Assembly (NCBI GenBank): GCA_029237915.1 | Contig: JAQWHD010000044.1 | Coordinates: 25,369-89,368 of the forward strand | DNA from: Thalassotalea sp. | GTDB taxonomy: Bacteria; Pseudomonadota; Gammaproteobacteria; Enterobacterales; Alteromonadaceae | DNA: 64,000 nucleotides | Direction: 5' to 3' | In this document: positions 7,421 through 16,175 of the stretch, piece after piece | Position numbering within the stretch: position 1 is the first letter of the stretch | Layout of the letters: each line of letters starts with the position of its first letter | Notes under the pieces: generated by a model | Databases searched by the model: none | What the model was told of the DNA's origin: nothing | The model's input: only the letters and a program-made list of their open reading frames with translations | Position numbers and translations under genes: made by a program

Positions 7421-9607
7421 ATGAAAAAATTACGACTTAACCTTACAGTTAAATTAATGCTAGCGGCGAGTATGCTGATGGCAATACCTTTTGTTGGCTA
7501 TGACTACATTGATGATATGGAGGAGTTGTTAAGAAAAGGCCAAGAACAAAATTTAATGGGTAATGCTCGAGGGTTAGCCACTGCCTTGCATGAAAGACCT
7601 AACCTATTTAATAAGCACGCAAGCTTCCTTGATAAACTCACCACAGGTAAGGATTTTTTCCCTACTGAAATTAATACCCTTATCAAACTCGATGGTAAAA
7701 AAGACGACTGGCAAAACTTTATCAACACTAAAAATAGTAATCGTTACGATGGTCAAAACCAAATAAAGAAATTTGCTCAGGCCCAATTTGAATTAAAAAA
7801 TCCAAGCTCTGTAACTTTAAGCTACGAAACTAATATCGGTCGTTTTAACGAATTTGTTTATGCCTTTTTTCAAGTCACCGATGATCAGGTTGTGTTTCGT
7901 AGATCAAATGCTCTTTCTGTTATGGATAACGACCATTTAGAAGTTGCCACCATCAATCAAGATAATGAATTGGTGCGTTATGTCTTTAGCAATTTCAAGC
8001 CCGGCTGGAATAGCGCTTACCTTATGCCTGGTAGCACTAATCAGCTAGTATTCCCTACACCAGAAAATCGCTTTCAGGGCGTAATGCGTTTAACCGAAAC
8101 TGGATATAACTTAGAGCTGCGAATTGCCAAAGAGCTGGTTGGTGAAAAGTTTTCATTTCATATCAGTGATGTAGATAGCTCTGTCAAACCAGCAAACGCA
8201 GTAAATATTGGTACCAGTAGTACTGATACAATCGAGTCGCTGGGCACTTTTACCGTACCTTCAAAAAGCATTGAAAAGATAATAACCGCGAGTAAGCGCA
8301 CTCACTCGACCATTCGAGTCATGGACCAACACAATAGGGTTGTGTTTAAAAAGGGGAAATTAGAAGAAGCTACTGGTGAGTGGCTAAACGAAGATATTTC
8401 AAATAAAGAAACATCGGCTTTCGAAAAAATTAAAAGCGTTTTACTCGAGCCTCTTTATCAATTGTATTTAGTAAAACCGGCGAAGCAATTCGAAAGTGAA
8501 AATTTTGCTAATCGTAAACAGCAAAACTACATAAAAAATGCATTAAAGGGCATACCAGACTCCCATTGGTGGCTATCAAAAGACAATAAAGCCGTTATAT
8601 TATCGGCAGCACACCCTATTTATTTAGACAATAAAGTAAAGGGGGTAGTTATTGTAGAAGAAACAACACATGCAGTTCGTAATATTCGCAACAAAGCAGT
8701 CGAAGGTATTGTCATAACGAGTGCATTAATTGCTTTCAGTGTTGTATTTTTATTCCTCTACTCCCTTTGGATATCACTAAAAATTCGACGTTTAAGTAAT
8801 CAAGTAGAAGCGGCGGTTGATGATAAAGGTGGTATTAGTGCCAATATAACACCATTTAAAAGTAACGATGAGATCGGTGATGTATCGCGTACCCTACATA
8901 AAATTATTGGTGAACTTGGTCAATATAATGATTACTTAAAGAATATGTCCTCAAGATTATCACATGAGCTAAAGACGCCAATTTCAGTAGTGCGATCTTC
9001 ATTAGAAATGATGGAGAATGACAGTTTACCTGCATCAACTAAGCCTTATATGCAACGAGCTAAAAATGGTATTAACCGTTTAAACTCAATGCTATTGGCG
9101 ATGAGTGAAGCCAGTCATTTAGAGCAAGCGTTGCAAACATCATTACTTGAAAAGTTTGATTTAGCTGCATTAGTGGAAGGTTGTAGTTCAAGTTACCAAC
9201 AAATTTATAAACCACAAAAGTTCTCTGTCGATATTGCCACAAAGCCTTTATTCATTAGTGGTAGTGATGAACATATCGCGCAATTATTTGATAAAATTAT
9301 AGCCAATGCAGTCGAGTTTAGCTCAAATGAACAAGAGATTATGATTAGTTTAGATTGCGATAATAAAAACAATGTAGCTCGTTTAACAGTTATTAATAAA
9401 GGTCCACTCTTACCTGCGGGTATGGAAAACAACATCTTTGATGCCATGGTATCTTTAAGAAGCGATGAGCAAAAGCAACAGCCGCACCTTGGCATTGGCC
9501 TATATATTTGCCGACTGATCAGCCAGTTTCACCAAGGCAACCTTAAAGCTGAAAATCTTGTCGATAAAACCGGCGTTAAATTTACCTTATCCTTACCATT
9601 AAATTAA
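7421..9607 (+). CDS. pdsS: PdsS, dedicated sortase system sensor histidine kinase
   Basis: This 728-residue kinase has one N-terminal membrane helix (about 8-25), a very large periplasmic region (about 30-425) and a second helix (about 428-450). A HAMP-like linker follows, then a dimerisation domain with the phosphoaccepting H515 in SRLSHELKTP, and an ATPase domain whose G box is GIGLYICRL near residue 692. The N box is weak (IIANAVEFS). The periplasmic part contains a stretch like carbohydrate-binding or DOMON-type sensor folds (RNxLELxIAKELVG), a resemblance I do not press. It starts 12 bp after pdsR and is certainly co-transcribed with it. Confidence 0.9.
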   Translation: MKKLRLNLTVKLMLAASMLMAIPFVGYDYIDDMEELLRKGQEQNLMGNARGLATALHERPNLFNKHASFLDKLTTGKDFFPTEINTLIKLDGKKDDWQNFINTKNSNRYDGQNQIKKFAQAQFELKNPSSVTLSYETNIGRFNEFVYAFFQVTDDQVVFRRSNALSVMDNDHLEVATINQDNELVRYVFSNFKPGWNSAYLMPGSTNQLVFPTPENRFQGVMRLTETGYNLELRIAKELVGEKFSFHISDVDSSVKPANAVNIGTSSTDTIESLGTFTVPSKSIEKIITASKRTHSTIRVMDQHNRVVFKKGKLEEATGEWLNEDISNKETSAFEKIKSVLLEPLYQLYLVKPAKQFESENFANRKQQNYIKNALKGIPDSHWWLSKDNKAVILSAAHPIYLDNKVKGVVIVEETTHAVRNIRNKAVEGIVITSALIAFSVVFLFLYSLWISLKIRRLSNQVEAAVDDKGGISANITPFKSNDEIGDVSRTLHKIIGELGQYNDYLKNMSSRLSHELKTPISVVRSSLEMMENDSLPASTKPYMQRAKNGINRLNSMLLAMSEASHLEQALQTSLLEKFDLAALVEGCSSSYQQIYKPQKFSVDIATKPLFISGSDEHIAQLFDKIIANAVEFSSNEQEIMISLDCDNKNNVARLTVINKGPLLPAGMENNIFDAMVSLRSDEQKQQPHLGIGLYICRLISQFHQGNLKAENLVDKTGVKFTLSLPLN

Positions 9608-9649
9608 TTAATTTTATCGTTTAAAAAATAATGGAATAGTTTATGCAGT

Positions 9650-9685
9650 CTTATAGTCTAGTGAGTTAATTCACTAAACTATAAG
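9650..9685 (+). terminator. Stem-loop after pdsS
   Basis: A 15-bp stem with one mismatch (CTTATAGTCTAGTGA against its partner) has a 6-nt loop. It lies 43 bp past the pdsS stop and is followed only by a weak T-rich run (CTTATTTGC), so termination is likely but not certain. Confidence 0.5.
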
Positions 9686-9790
9686 CTTATTTGCATATAG
9701 ATTGTGCACTCTAATAATACTAATGCACCTTAATTGCGCAATATTTAGTTTATAAAATAACTTGTTAATAATATTTTATGGGAATAAATC

Positions 9791-10084
9791 ATGCTTACTA
9801 AGAAATTTTTTAAAACCAAAGATGAAGCCGAAATAACTTTTGAATTTCAACGTGATGACATTGAGAAAATTGAACTCGTTGCCGATTTTAATGACTGGCA
9901 GCCCCTTGCAATGAAATTTAACAAAACTCAAAAGGTATTCAAAACTAAAGTTCGTTTACCAAAAAATGAAACATTCCAATTTCGATATTTAATTAATGAT
10001 AATGAATGGGAAAATGACTACAAAGCCGACCAATACCTGCCGAATGATTTTGGCAGTGACAATAGCATTGTTGTTACCGTTTAA
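9791..10084 (+). CDS. Stand-alone CBM48 / isoamylase N-terminal-like (E-set) protein
   Basis: This 97-residue protein consists of a single immunoglobulin-like E-set domain: VADFNDWQPLAMKFN (about 32-46), then FQFRYLINDNEWENDY (about 76-91). This is the glycogen-binding CBM48 fold seen at the N-terminus of branching enzymes and in AMPK beta subunits, here without a catalytic domain. It sits directly ahead of glgC and glgA, pointing to glycogen binding. It may target synthesis enzymes to the polymer, which is inference. Start ATG with GGGAATAA upstream. Confidence 0.75.
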   Translation: MLTKKFFKTKDEAEITFEFQRDDIEKIELVADFNDWQPLAMKFNKTQKVFKTKVRLPKNETFQFRYLINDNEWENDYKADQYLPNDFGSDNSIVVTV

Positions 10085-10091
10085 AATACAG

Positions 10092-10127
10092 GTTAATTAA
10101 TGTGACAAATACGTCACATTAATTAAC
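10092..10127. promoter_or_regulatory. Perfect 15-bp inverted repeat between CBM48 gene and glgC
   Basis: GTTAATTAATGTGAC and its exact reverse complement are separated by AAATAC. The core TGTGAC-N6-GTCACA resembles a CRP site but with two extra spacer bases. It could be an operator for glgC or a transcript stem-loop; there is no T run for a terminator. Confidence 0.5.
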
Positions 10128-10214
10128 TCTAAAATTCTTATCATTGTCATCAATATCAGCTATAACTATACGCTAGATATATAAATTAATAATACTAAGC
10201 ATTCCGAGGACGCC

Positions 10215-11489
10215 ATGCCAATTACATCAAATCGTTATATAAGTAATTTAACCAGAGACACTTACGCACTAATCCTAGCTGGTGGCCGTGGCTCTCGTTT
10301 ATACGAATTAACCGATTGGCGCGCAAAACCAGCGACTTTCTTTGGTGGTAAATTCAGAATTATCGACTTTCCATTATCTAATTGTATTAACTCTGGTATT
10401 CGCAAAGTAGGTATAGCGACTCAATATAAATCTCATTCGCTTATTCGTCATATCAACCGCGCATGGGGCCACTTTAAAAAAGAAATGGGCGAGTCAGTGG
10501 AGATCCTTCCCGCATCACAACGTTATGGCGAAGGTTGGTATGAAGGTACTGCGGATGCAGTATTTCAAAACATCGATATTATCCGCCACGAGCTGCCAAA
10601 ATACGTAATGATTTTATCTGGTGATCACGTTTACCGTATGGATTATGGTGACTTAATCGCTAAACATGTAGAAACTGGTGCCGATATGACGGTATGTTGT
10701 ATTGAAGTTCCGACAGAAGAAGCCGCAGGTGCTTTTGGCGTAATGACCGTTGATGAAAGTAATAAAGTATGCCGTTTTGATGAGAAACCCGAGCAACCAT
10801 CACAAGTACCGGGTAAACCTGGTGTTACTTTAGCGTCGATGGGCAACTATGTATTTAATACTGAATTTTTATTTGAGCAGTTAAAACGCGATCATGAAAA
10901 AGAAGGCTCTAGTGGTGACTTCGGTCACGATATCATTCCTGAAATTATAAAGTCGCATAATGTATTCGCCTTTCCTTTCCAAGACCCTGACACCGGCGGC
11001 CAACCTTATTGGCGTGATGTCGGTACTTTAGACTCATTTTGGCAAGCTAACATGGAACTAGTATCGGCAGAGCCTCAGCTTAATATGTACGATCCTAAAT
11101 GGCCAATTTGGACTTATCAGGAGCAAACCGCTCCGGCAAAATTTGTCTGGGATGAAGAGAACCGCCGCGGTAGTGCGATTAATTCGACAGTGTCAGGTGG
11201 TTGTATTGTCTCGGGTGCAACAGTAAAAGAGTCTTTATTGTTTTCACAAGTGCGGGTAAATTCGTTTAGTTATATTGAAAAATCAGTGATCCTTCCCGGT
11301 GCAATTATTGGCCGTAATACTAAGATAATTAAAGCGATTATCGATAGAAGTGTTCAAATTCCTGTAGATATGCAAATTGGTGTAAACCATGACGATGATA
11401 GGGCCAACGGCTTTCGTGTAACGGAACAAGGTGTTGTACTTGTTACACGTGAGATGATTGATGCTTACCTAAGTAAACAAGTACAGTAG
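10215..11489 (+). CDS. glgC: Glucose-1-phosphate adenylyltransferase
   Basis: This 424-residue ADP-glucose pyrophosphorylase makes ADP-glucose from ATP and glucose-1-phosphate, the committed step of bacterial glycogen synthesis. The nucleotide-binding motif LAGGRGSRL lies at 21-29, followed by RAKPA. The substrate-binding FDEKPEQP is near 193-200. The C-terminal third (about 300-420) is a left-handed beta-helix with repeats such as [10 protein letters not shown]. The length is normal for the family. The start has a GAGGA ribosome site. glgA follows after 10 bp, so they form an operon. Confidence 0.95.
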   Translation: MPITSNRYISNLTRDTYALILAGGRGSRLYELTDWRAKPATFFGGKFRIIDFPLSNCINSGIRKVGIATQYKSHSLIRHINRAWGHFKKEMGESVEILPASQRYGEGWYEGTADAVFQNIDIIRHELPKYVMILSGDHVYRMDYGDLIAKHVETGADMTVCCIEVPTEEAAGAFGVMTVDESNKVCRFDEKPEQPSQVPGKPGVTLASMGNYVFNTEFLFEQLKRDHEKEGSSGDFGHDIIPEIIKSHNVFAFPFQDPDTGGQPYWRDVGTLDSFWQANMELVSAEPQLNMYDPKWPIWTYQEQTAPAKFVWDEENRRGSAINSTVSGGCIVSGATVKESLLFSQVRVNSFSYIEKSVILPGAIIGRNTKIIKAIIDRSVQIPVDMQIGVNHDDDRANGFRVTEQGVVLVTREMIDAYLSKQVQ

Positions 11490-11499
11490 GGGCCATATT

Positions 11500-13056
11500 T
11501 TGTTAAGAGTATTAATGGCGGCCTCAGAAAACGATGCCCTACCCAAAGGCAAGGTCGGTGGTATAGGCGATGTAATTCGTGATATTCCCAAATTTTTAGC
11601 ACAGCAAAATGTTCATGTTGATGTGCTAGTCCCAAGCTATCAGTATCAGTCTGTAGTAAACGATTGTGAATTAGCACTTACCCTTGAGGTTCCATTTCAC
11701 GGCGAAATTAAACGCGTAGAGCTGTTTAAAGTAAATAATATCGCCAACAAAAATGTTTGTCAGTGGGTGTTCGAGCATAGTGAATTTTGTGTTGGTGAGC
11801 CAGGACAAATATATTTTGATGATGGTCCGCACAAACCATTTTGCAGCGACTCAAATAAATTTGCTTTATTTTCAGCAGCAGTTTGCGAGTTAATGTGTAC
11901 GGCATGGTTTAATAAGATTGATGTATTGCATCTACATGATTGGCATACCGCATTTGTACCTTTGCTCCGTGAGTACGAGCCTAGATACGTAAAATTAAAA
12001 TCAAAAAAACTAGTTTATAGCATCCATAACTTGGCCATTCAAGGCACCCGGCCGCTCGAAGGTGATGAAGCCTCTTTAGAGTCTTGGTTTCCCACATTAA
12101 ATTACGATAAACAAACAATTAACGATCCTCGTTATACCCATTGCATTAACCCAACTCGCACCGCAATTAATTTAGCCGATGCTGTGCATGTGGTTTCACC
12201 AAACTATGCAAAAGAAGTAATGCAAGCTAGTGATCATGACAATGGCTTTGTTGGCGGTGAATGGTTAGAGCAAGACTTAATCAAAGCAAATAAACAAGGA
12301 CGATTGTTTGGTTTTATTAATGGTTGTGATTATGATTTTATTCAGCCAAAACCTATGTGCAATGCTGATTTATTGCATAAAATTGTAGATACCATAGAGA
12401 GTATGGCAAGTCATGAAAAGTATGAGCGTGAAGTTCATAAAATCGCGAGCAACCGCGTACAACACTGGTTAAAGACTCCTAGTGATGGACCATCACTGGT
12501 CAGCATTGGCCGACTAACAGAGCAAAAAGTAAAACTGTTATTACTGGCAGAGGATGACAAACTTGTCCTTGATAGTTTGCTAGAGCTACTTAATAAATAT
12601 AACGCCCGATTGATCATCTTAGGATCGGGCGATCCTGTGCTTGAAGATATCGTTACCCAAGTTATGCAACGCAATAACAACTTGTTGTTTATCAATGGCT
12701 ACTGCGACAATTTATCACAAAACTTGTATGTTAATGGTGATTTATTTGTTATGCCAAGTTCATTTGAGCCCTGTGGCATTTCACAAATGTTAGCCATGCG
12801 AGCTGGGCAGCCTTGCATTGCCCATAAAATTGGTGGCTTAGCCGATACCATTGAACATTTAGAGTCTGGTTATTTATTTTCAGGGGCAACTTTTGACGAT
12901 CAAATATCTGACTTTAAGCAAAAATTAGATCTCGCTTTACGAGATATACAAGCAAACTCTTCTCAATGGCAACATATTAAGAGTTCTGCAACAAAACAGC
13001 GGTTTTATTGGCAAAGCAGTATTAAAGATTATATTGAACAGCTTTATAAAATGTGA
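11500..13056 (+). CDS. glgA: Glycogen synthase (GT5)
   Basis: This 518-residue ADP-glucose:glycogen glucosyltransferase has the ADP-glucose loop KVGGIGDV (18-25, the KxGG motif), a starch-synthase N-domain with HDWHTAF, and the C-terminal EPCGISQM retaining-transferase motif (about 420-427). The start is TTG, 8 nt after AGGGG; a later ATG would remove the first beta strand. It is slightly longer than E. coli GlgA (477). No branching enzyme, phosphorylase or debranching gene is in the window, so these must be elsewhere. Confidence 0.93.
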   Translation: MLRVLMAASENDALPKGKVGGIGDVIRDIPKFLAQQNVHVDVLVPSYQYQSVVNDCELALTLEVPFHGEIKRVELFKVNNIANKNVCQWVFEHSEFCVGEPGQIYFDDGPHKPFCSDSNKFALFSAAVCELMCTAWFNKIDVLHLHDWHTAFVPLLREYEPRYVKLKSKKLVYSIHNLAIQGTRPLEGDEASLESWFPTLNYDKQTINDPRYTHCINPTRTAINLADAVHVVSPNYAKEVMQASDHDNGFVGGEWLEQDLIKANKQGRLFGFINGCDYDFIQPKPMCNADLLHKIVDTIESMASHEKYEREVHKIASNRVQHWLKTPSDGPSLVSIGRLTEQKVKLLLLAEDDKLVLDSLLELLNKYNARLIILGSGDPVLEDIVTQVMQRNNNLLFINGYCDNLSQNLYVNGDLFVMPSSFEPCGISQMLAMRAGQPCIAHKIGGLADTIEHLESGYLFSGATFDDQISDFKQKLDLALRDIQANSSQWQHIKSSATKQRFYWQSSIKDYIEQLYKM

Positions 13057-13088
13057 TCTTAAAAGCTTAGGCTAATTGCAAGGTTATT

Positions 13089-13109
13089 CAGCGAGTGTAA
13101 TACTCGCTG
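13089..13109 (+). terminator. Hairpin after glgA
   Basis: Arms CAGCGAGT and ACTCGCTG with a 5-nt loop lie between the convergent glgA and GAF genes. The following sequence is only moderately T-rich. Confidence 0.5.
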
Positions 13110-13124
13110 GATCATTTATATTAT

Positions 13125-13790
13125 TTAAATCTTTTGCGCGTAATTATCCTGCGCGATATCAAACTCTTTTGAATTGGTTATATAAGGATGATCTTCTAAG
13201 AAGATCTCTATCGCCCTTTTAACTTTATTGCTAATAAAATCGATTTTATCATCAAAGAAATTCTTGCGATGGTCTTCTGAATCAAAAATACCTATAACTT
13301 CGCCATTAGGAGAAAATATAGGACAACATAATTCTGATTTAACTTTGGCATCACAACGATAATAAGGCCCATCATGGTTGTCGACGTCGGCAATATAATA
13401 CTGTTGCTTTTCCATGATCACACGAGTGTTAATTGATTTTTTCAAGTTCTCTTCTGAGATCTCAAATTCCGCTTTCGACATCTCACCGTTATATACATAC
13501 TTAACCAGTTTATCGCCATGGCGTAAGTAAATACCAAACCAAAGTACATCCGTCTTTAAATGGATCCAGCGTACTAATCGATTTAAACGAGCCAGCAAAT
13601 CGAGTAAGTTCTGTTTTTGCTCTTCACTATCCACGTATTGTAATAAGTCATAGGTATTGCCTGGGACTTTATAGATAGGACATGTGCCGTCATCATTTAA
13701 TTGTGGTTCAACATAGCTCAGCAAATGATCATGATTATCTAAGGTGTTAATTGGTTCATACAGAACCCCTAATATGTCAAATAAACGCAT
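13125..13790 (-). CDS. GAF-domain protein, possibly related to free methionine-R-sulfoxide reductase
   Basis: This 221-residue protein has a helical N-terminal part (about 45-75, NLLDLLARLNRLVRW) and a GAF domain (about 80-200). The segment CDAKVKSELCCPIFSPNGEV (146-165) followed by IGIFDSED aligns with the CDA...SE...P...IG..D pattern of MsrC (free Met-R-sulfoxide reductase), placing C146 at the catalytic Cys position. Other cysteines are C37, C155 and C156. It is longer than MsrC (about 165), so the enzymatic role is a hypothesis. A MetJ-type operator lies 59 bp upstream, which fits a methionine-related job. Otherwise it would be a generic GAF sensor. Confidence 0.6.
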   Translation of the reverse strand: MRLFDILGVLYEPINTLDNHDHLLSYVEPQLNDDGTCPIYKVPGNTYDLLQYVDSEEQKQNLLDLLARLNRLVRWIHLKTDVLWFGIYLRHGDKLVKYVYNGEMSKAEFEISEENLKKSINTRVIMEKQQYYIADVDNHDGPYYRCDAKVKSELCCPIFSPNGEVIGIFDSEDHRKNFFDDKIDFISNKVKRAIEIFLEDHPYITNSKEFDIAQDNYAQKI

Positions 13791-13848
13791 TTTCTTTACC
13801 TATTGGCTAATACAATATAATTGTTAATGATAACTAAATGTTAATTTG

Positions 13849-13870
13849 GATGTTTAGACGTCTAAACATC
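13849..13870. promoter_or_regulatory. MetJ-type operator (tandem met boxes)
   Basis: A perfect 22-bp palindrome centres on AGACGTCT, the exact MetJ met-box consensus. It is flanked by degenerate boxes GGATGTTT and AAACATCT in 8-bp register. It lies upstream of the GAF gene (59 bp) and of folX (152 bp). MetJ with S-adenosylmethionine represses methionine genes in gammaproteobacteria. Confidence 0.75.
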
Positions 13871-13910
13871 TTTTAAGCATTATACACAAGTTAACTTTAA
13901 TGCCAATATT

Positions 13911-13950
13911 TAAATAAAAAGTTTACTCAATTTTGTAAACTTTTTATTTA
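13911..13950. repeat. Perfect 16-bp inverted repeat upstream of folX
   Basis: TAAATAAAAAGTTTAC and its exact reverse complement enclose an 8-nt spacer. It is about 70 bp upstream of folX, between the MetJ-type site and the gene. It may be an operator, or a terminator for RNA reading either way since both arms end in A/T runs. Confidence 0.55.
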
Positions 13951-14021
13951 ACTTAACCGTATTATTTGGCTAAAGCCTTGTTATACTAATTTTAATACCT
14001 TAAATGTAGTAGAGAAATGGA

Positions 14022-14426
14022 ATGCAAAACGTAGAAAATATTCAGCGCAGTAATAGCTCGTTTATCATCGAAGAAGCGACCATAAATATTATTAATTTAA
14101 GATTAAGAACCTTCATTGGTTTTAATCCTGATGAATTAACTAAACAACAAGATATCGTCATCAATGCCCAAATTACCTACCCTGCCGGTAACGCTTGTAG
14201 TACTGATGAAGAAACTCAAGCTCTGAACTATAAAACCATTACTAAAAAAATGATCACTCACGTGGAAGATGGCCACTTTAAGTTATTAGAAAAGCTTACC
14301 TCTGACTTACTCGAAATAGCCATGGGCTCAGAATTAGTTACCTTTGCTAAAGTTACGGTTGAAAAACCACACGCTTTGCGCTTTGCAGATTCAGTATCTT
14401 TAACTCTTAGTGCCAAGCGAAATTAA
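14022..14426 (+). CDS. folX: Dihydroneopterin triphosphate 2'-epimerase
   Basis: This 134-residue member of the FolB/FolX tunnelling fold converts dihydroneopterin triphosphate to dihydromonapterin triphosphate. It matches E. coli FolX closely along its length (INLRLRTFIGFNPDE, QDIVIN, ALNYKTITKK, HFKLLEKLT, KPHALRFADSVSLTLS) rather than FolB aldolase. The gene is followed one base later by folM and then folE, which confirms the epimerase assignment. It has a short N-terminal extension (about 14 residues) compared with E. coli. Confidence 0.93.
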   Translation: MQNVENIQRSNSSFIIEEATINIINLRLRTFIGFNPDELTKQQDIVINAQITYPAGNACSTDEETQALNYKTITKKMITHVEDGHFKLLEKLTSDLLEIAMGSELVTFAKVTVEKPHALRFADSVSLTLSAKRN

Positions 14427-14427
14427 T

Positions 14428-15150
14428 ATGATTGCTAATGCAATAGTTATCACCGGAGCGAGTCAACGCTTAGGCTTTGAGCTTGCTAAAGCACTACATA
14501 GTGATGCAACACCTGTGATAGTTAGCTATCGCACGATGCGAGAAAGTATCAGTGAATTACAAGCCTTAGGGATTGATTGTATACAGGCAGATTTCTCCAC
14601 TAATGCAGCCATCGAGAGTTTTAGTAAGCAGATACAAGAAAAATGTTCTTCACTGCGAGCAATTATTCATAACGCTTCCGATTGGCTTGCTGAAAACGAT
14701 GTAATAAATCCAGTTGATATCATGAGTTCCATGCTGCAAATTCATGTGCAAACTCCATACCAGCTAAATTTATCACTGCAAACCTTGTTAAAAAATTACG
14801 CCCAAAAAAATAAAACACCTGCAGATGTAATCCATTTAACCGATTACATCGTAGATAAAGGTAGTAAGAAGCATATTGCTTACGCAGCAAGTAAAGCAGC
14901 ACTAGCGAATTTAACGCTATCATTTTCAGCAAAATTCGCGCCTACAGTAAAGGTAAACTCTATTGCGCCATCTTTGCTAATGTTTAATGATGATGACAGC
15001 GAAGAGTACCAACAAAAGACCTTAAAGAAGTCTTTAATGCAAATAGCACCAGGAGCAATTGAAGGCGTAGAAGCGGTGCAGTATTTACTGAATAGTAGGT
15101 ATATTACAGGCCATACTCTACACTTAAATGGTGGTAGAAATTTAATTTAA
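14428..15150 (+). CDS. folM: Dihydromonapterin reductase
   Basis: This short-chain dehydrogenase reduces dihydromonapterin to tetrahydromonapterin with NADPH. I choose the ATG at 14428, one base after the folX stop, giving 240 residues as in E. coli FolM; an ATG at 14410 lies inside folX. Visible motifs are the cofactor loop ITGASQRLG (8-16), VSYRTMRES, the HNAS motif, and the catalytic Y152-x3-K156 in AYAASKAAL. The C-terminus HLNGGRNLI matches the family. It is coupled to folX. Confidence 0.93.
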   Translation: MIANAIVITGASQRLGFELAKALHSDATPVIVSYRTMRESISELQALGIDCIQADFSTNAAIESFSKQIQEKCSSLRAIIHNASDWLAENDVINPVDIMSSMLQIHVQTPYQLNLSLQTLLKNYAQKNKTPADVIHLTDYIVDKGSKKHIAYAASKAALANLTLSFSAKFAPTVKVNSIAPSLLMFNDDDSEEYQQKTLKKSLMQIAPGAIEGVEAVQYLLNSRYITGHTLHLNGGRNLI

Positions 15151-15191
15151 ATGGCTTAACTGCAATTTAATTACATACTCTGAGATAATTT

Positions 15192-15884
15192 ATGAATACA
15201 GCACAAGCAAAAAAATTAGCATCAATCACTAGCAATACAGCAACAAGTGTTGAAGCAAAGTTAGTGCAACAAGCATTAATTAACGCTGGCTTAGAGACCC
15301 CTATGCACAGTGGTACGCAATTAAGTAACGATGAAAAGTATCAAAAAATCAAAGCCGCCTTTACCGATATTAGTGAAGCACTTGGCTTAGATTTAAGTGA
15401 TGATAGTTTACAGGAAACACCACATCGAATAGCAAAAATGTATGTGCAGGAAATATTCTCAGGCTTAGATTATAGTAATTTTCCTAAAATAACCGTCATA
15501 GAAAATAAAATGGCCAACGATGAAATGATCATGGTTAAAGACGTTAATTTAACTAGTACTTGTGAACATCATTTTGTCACTATCGATGGCTTAGCAAAGG
15601 TCGCTTACATTCCTAATAAAACCCTGATTGGTTTATCGAAAATTAATCGCTTAGTACGATTTTTTGCACAACGTCCACAAGTACAAGAACGTCTTACTAA
15701 ACAAATTTTAATCGCCTTAAAAGCATTATTAGGTACAGAACATGTTGCTGTTAGTATTAATGCCGTGCATTATTGTGTGAAAGCTCGTGGCGTGATGGAT
15801 TCTAATTCATCAACCACTACCACTGCACTGAGCGGCTGCTTTAAAACTAATTCGGCATCGCGAGCTGAATTCATTTCCAATTGA
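15192..15884 (+). CDS. folE: GTP cyclohydrolase I
   Basis: This 230-residue enzyme opens the pterin pathway by converting GTP to dihydroneopterin triphosphate and formate. Zinc ligands C124, H126/H127 (TSTCEHHF) and C195 (HYCVKARG) are present, with [21 protein letters not shown] as substrate site. It is of the E. coli FolE type with a slightly longer N-terminus. Being 41 bp after folM, it completes a three-gene tetrahydromonapterin operon; this pterin is the cofactor of bacterial phenylalanine hydroxylase, which is not in the window. Confidence 0.95.
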   Translation: MNTAQAKKLASITSNTATSVEAKLVQQALINAGLETPMHSGTQLSNDEKYQKIKAAFTDISEALGLDLSDDSLQETPHRIAKMYVQEIFSGLDYSNFPKITVIENKMANDEMIMVKDVNLTSTCEHHFVTIDGLAKVAYIPNKTLIGLSKINRLVRFFAQRPQVQERLTKQILIALKALLGTEHVAVSINAVHYCVKARGVMDSNSSTTTTALSGCFKTNSASRAEFISN

Positions 15885-15896
15885 TAAGCGAAACGT

Positions 15897-16154
15897 ATGA
15901 AAAAATTAAAAAATGAGTCGGCATTATTGAAAATAGCGTTAAGTGTTGGCGAAAAATATGCCATAAACCGTGGTTATAACAGCTTTAAAGCGACAGATGC
16001 ATCGAAGCAAAAAATTGAAGCCCTGTATCGATTGTTAGTACAAGATAAGATGGTGCACCCATTGCCTGAAGACCAAGAAGGTTTACTCGATATGAAACAT
16101 AAACTGGCTTTATGGATACATAAGAAGTTACCCGCAGGGCATGAATTACTTTAA
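15897..16154 (+). CDS. DUF5062 family protein
   Basis: This 85-residue, basic, all-helical-looking protein starts 12 bp after folE and is thus in the same operon. I recognise it as the DUF5062 family of marine gammaproteobacteria (LLKIALSVGEKYAINRGY, LYRLLVQDKMVHPLP). No signal peptide or membrane helix. Function unknown. Confidence 0.75.
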   Translation: MKKLKNESALLKIALSVGEKYAINRGYNSFKATDASKQKIEALYRLLVQDKMVHPLPEDQEGLLDMKHKLALWIHKKLPAGHELL

Positions 16155-16175
16155 GGCTACAACCTAGGCTTAGTC

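Noticed and set aside
10101..10118. CRP site at TGTGAC-N6-GTCACA
   Set aside because: The CRP consensus needs TGTGA-N6-TCACA; here the half-sites are 8 bp apart, so I list it only as an inverted repeat.
14022..14426. FolB (dihydroneopterin aldolase) instead of FolX
   Set aside because: Sequence follows E. coli FolX closely and the gene is coupled to folM.
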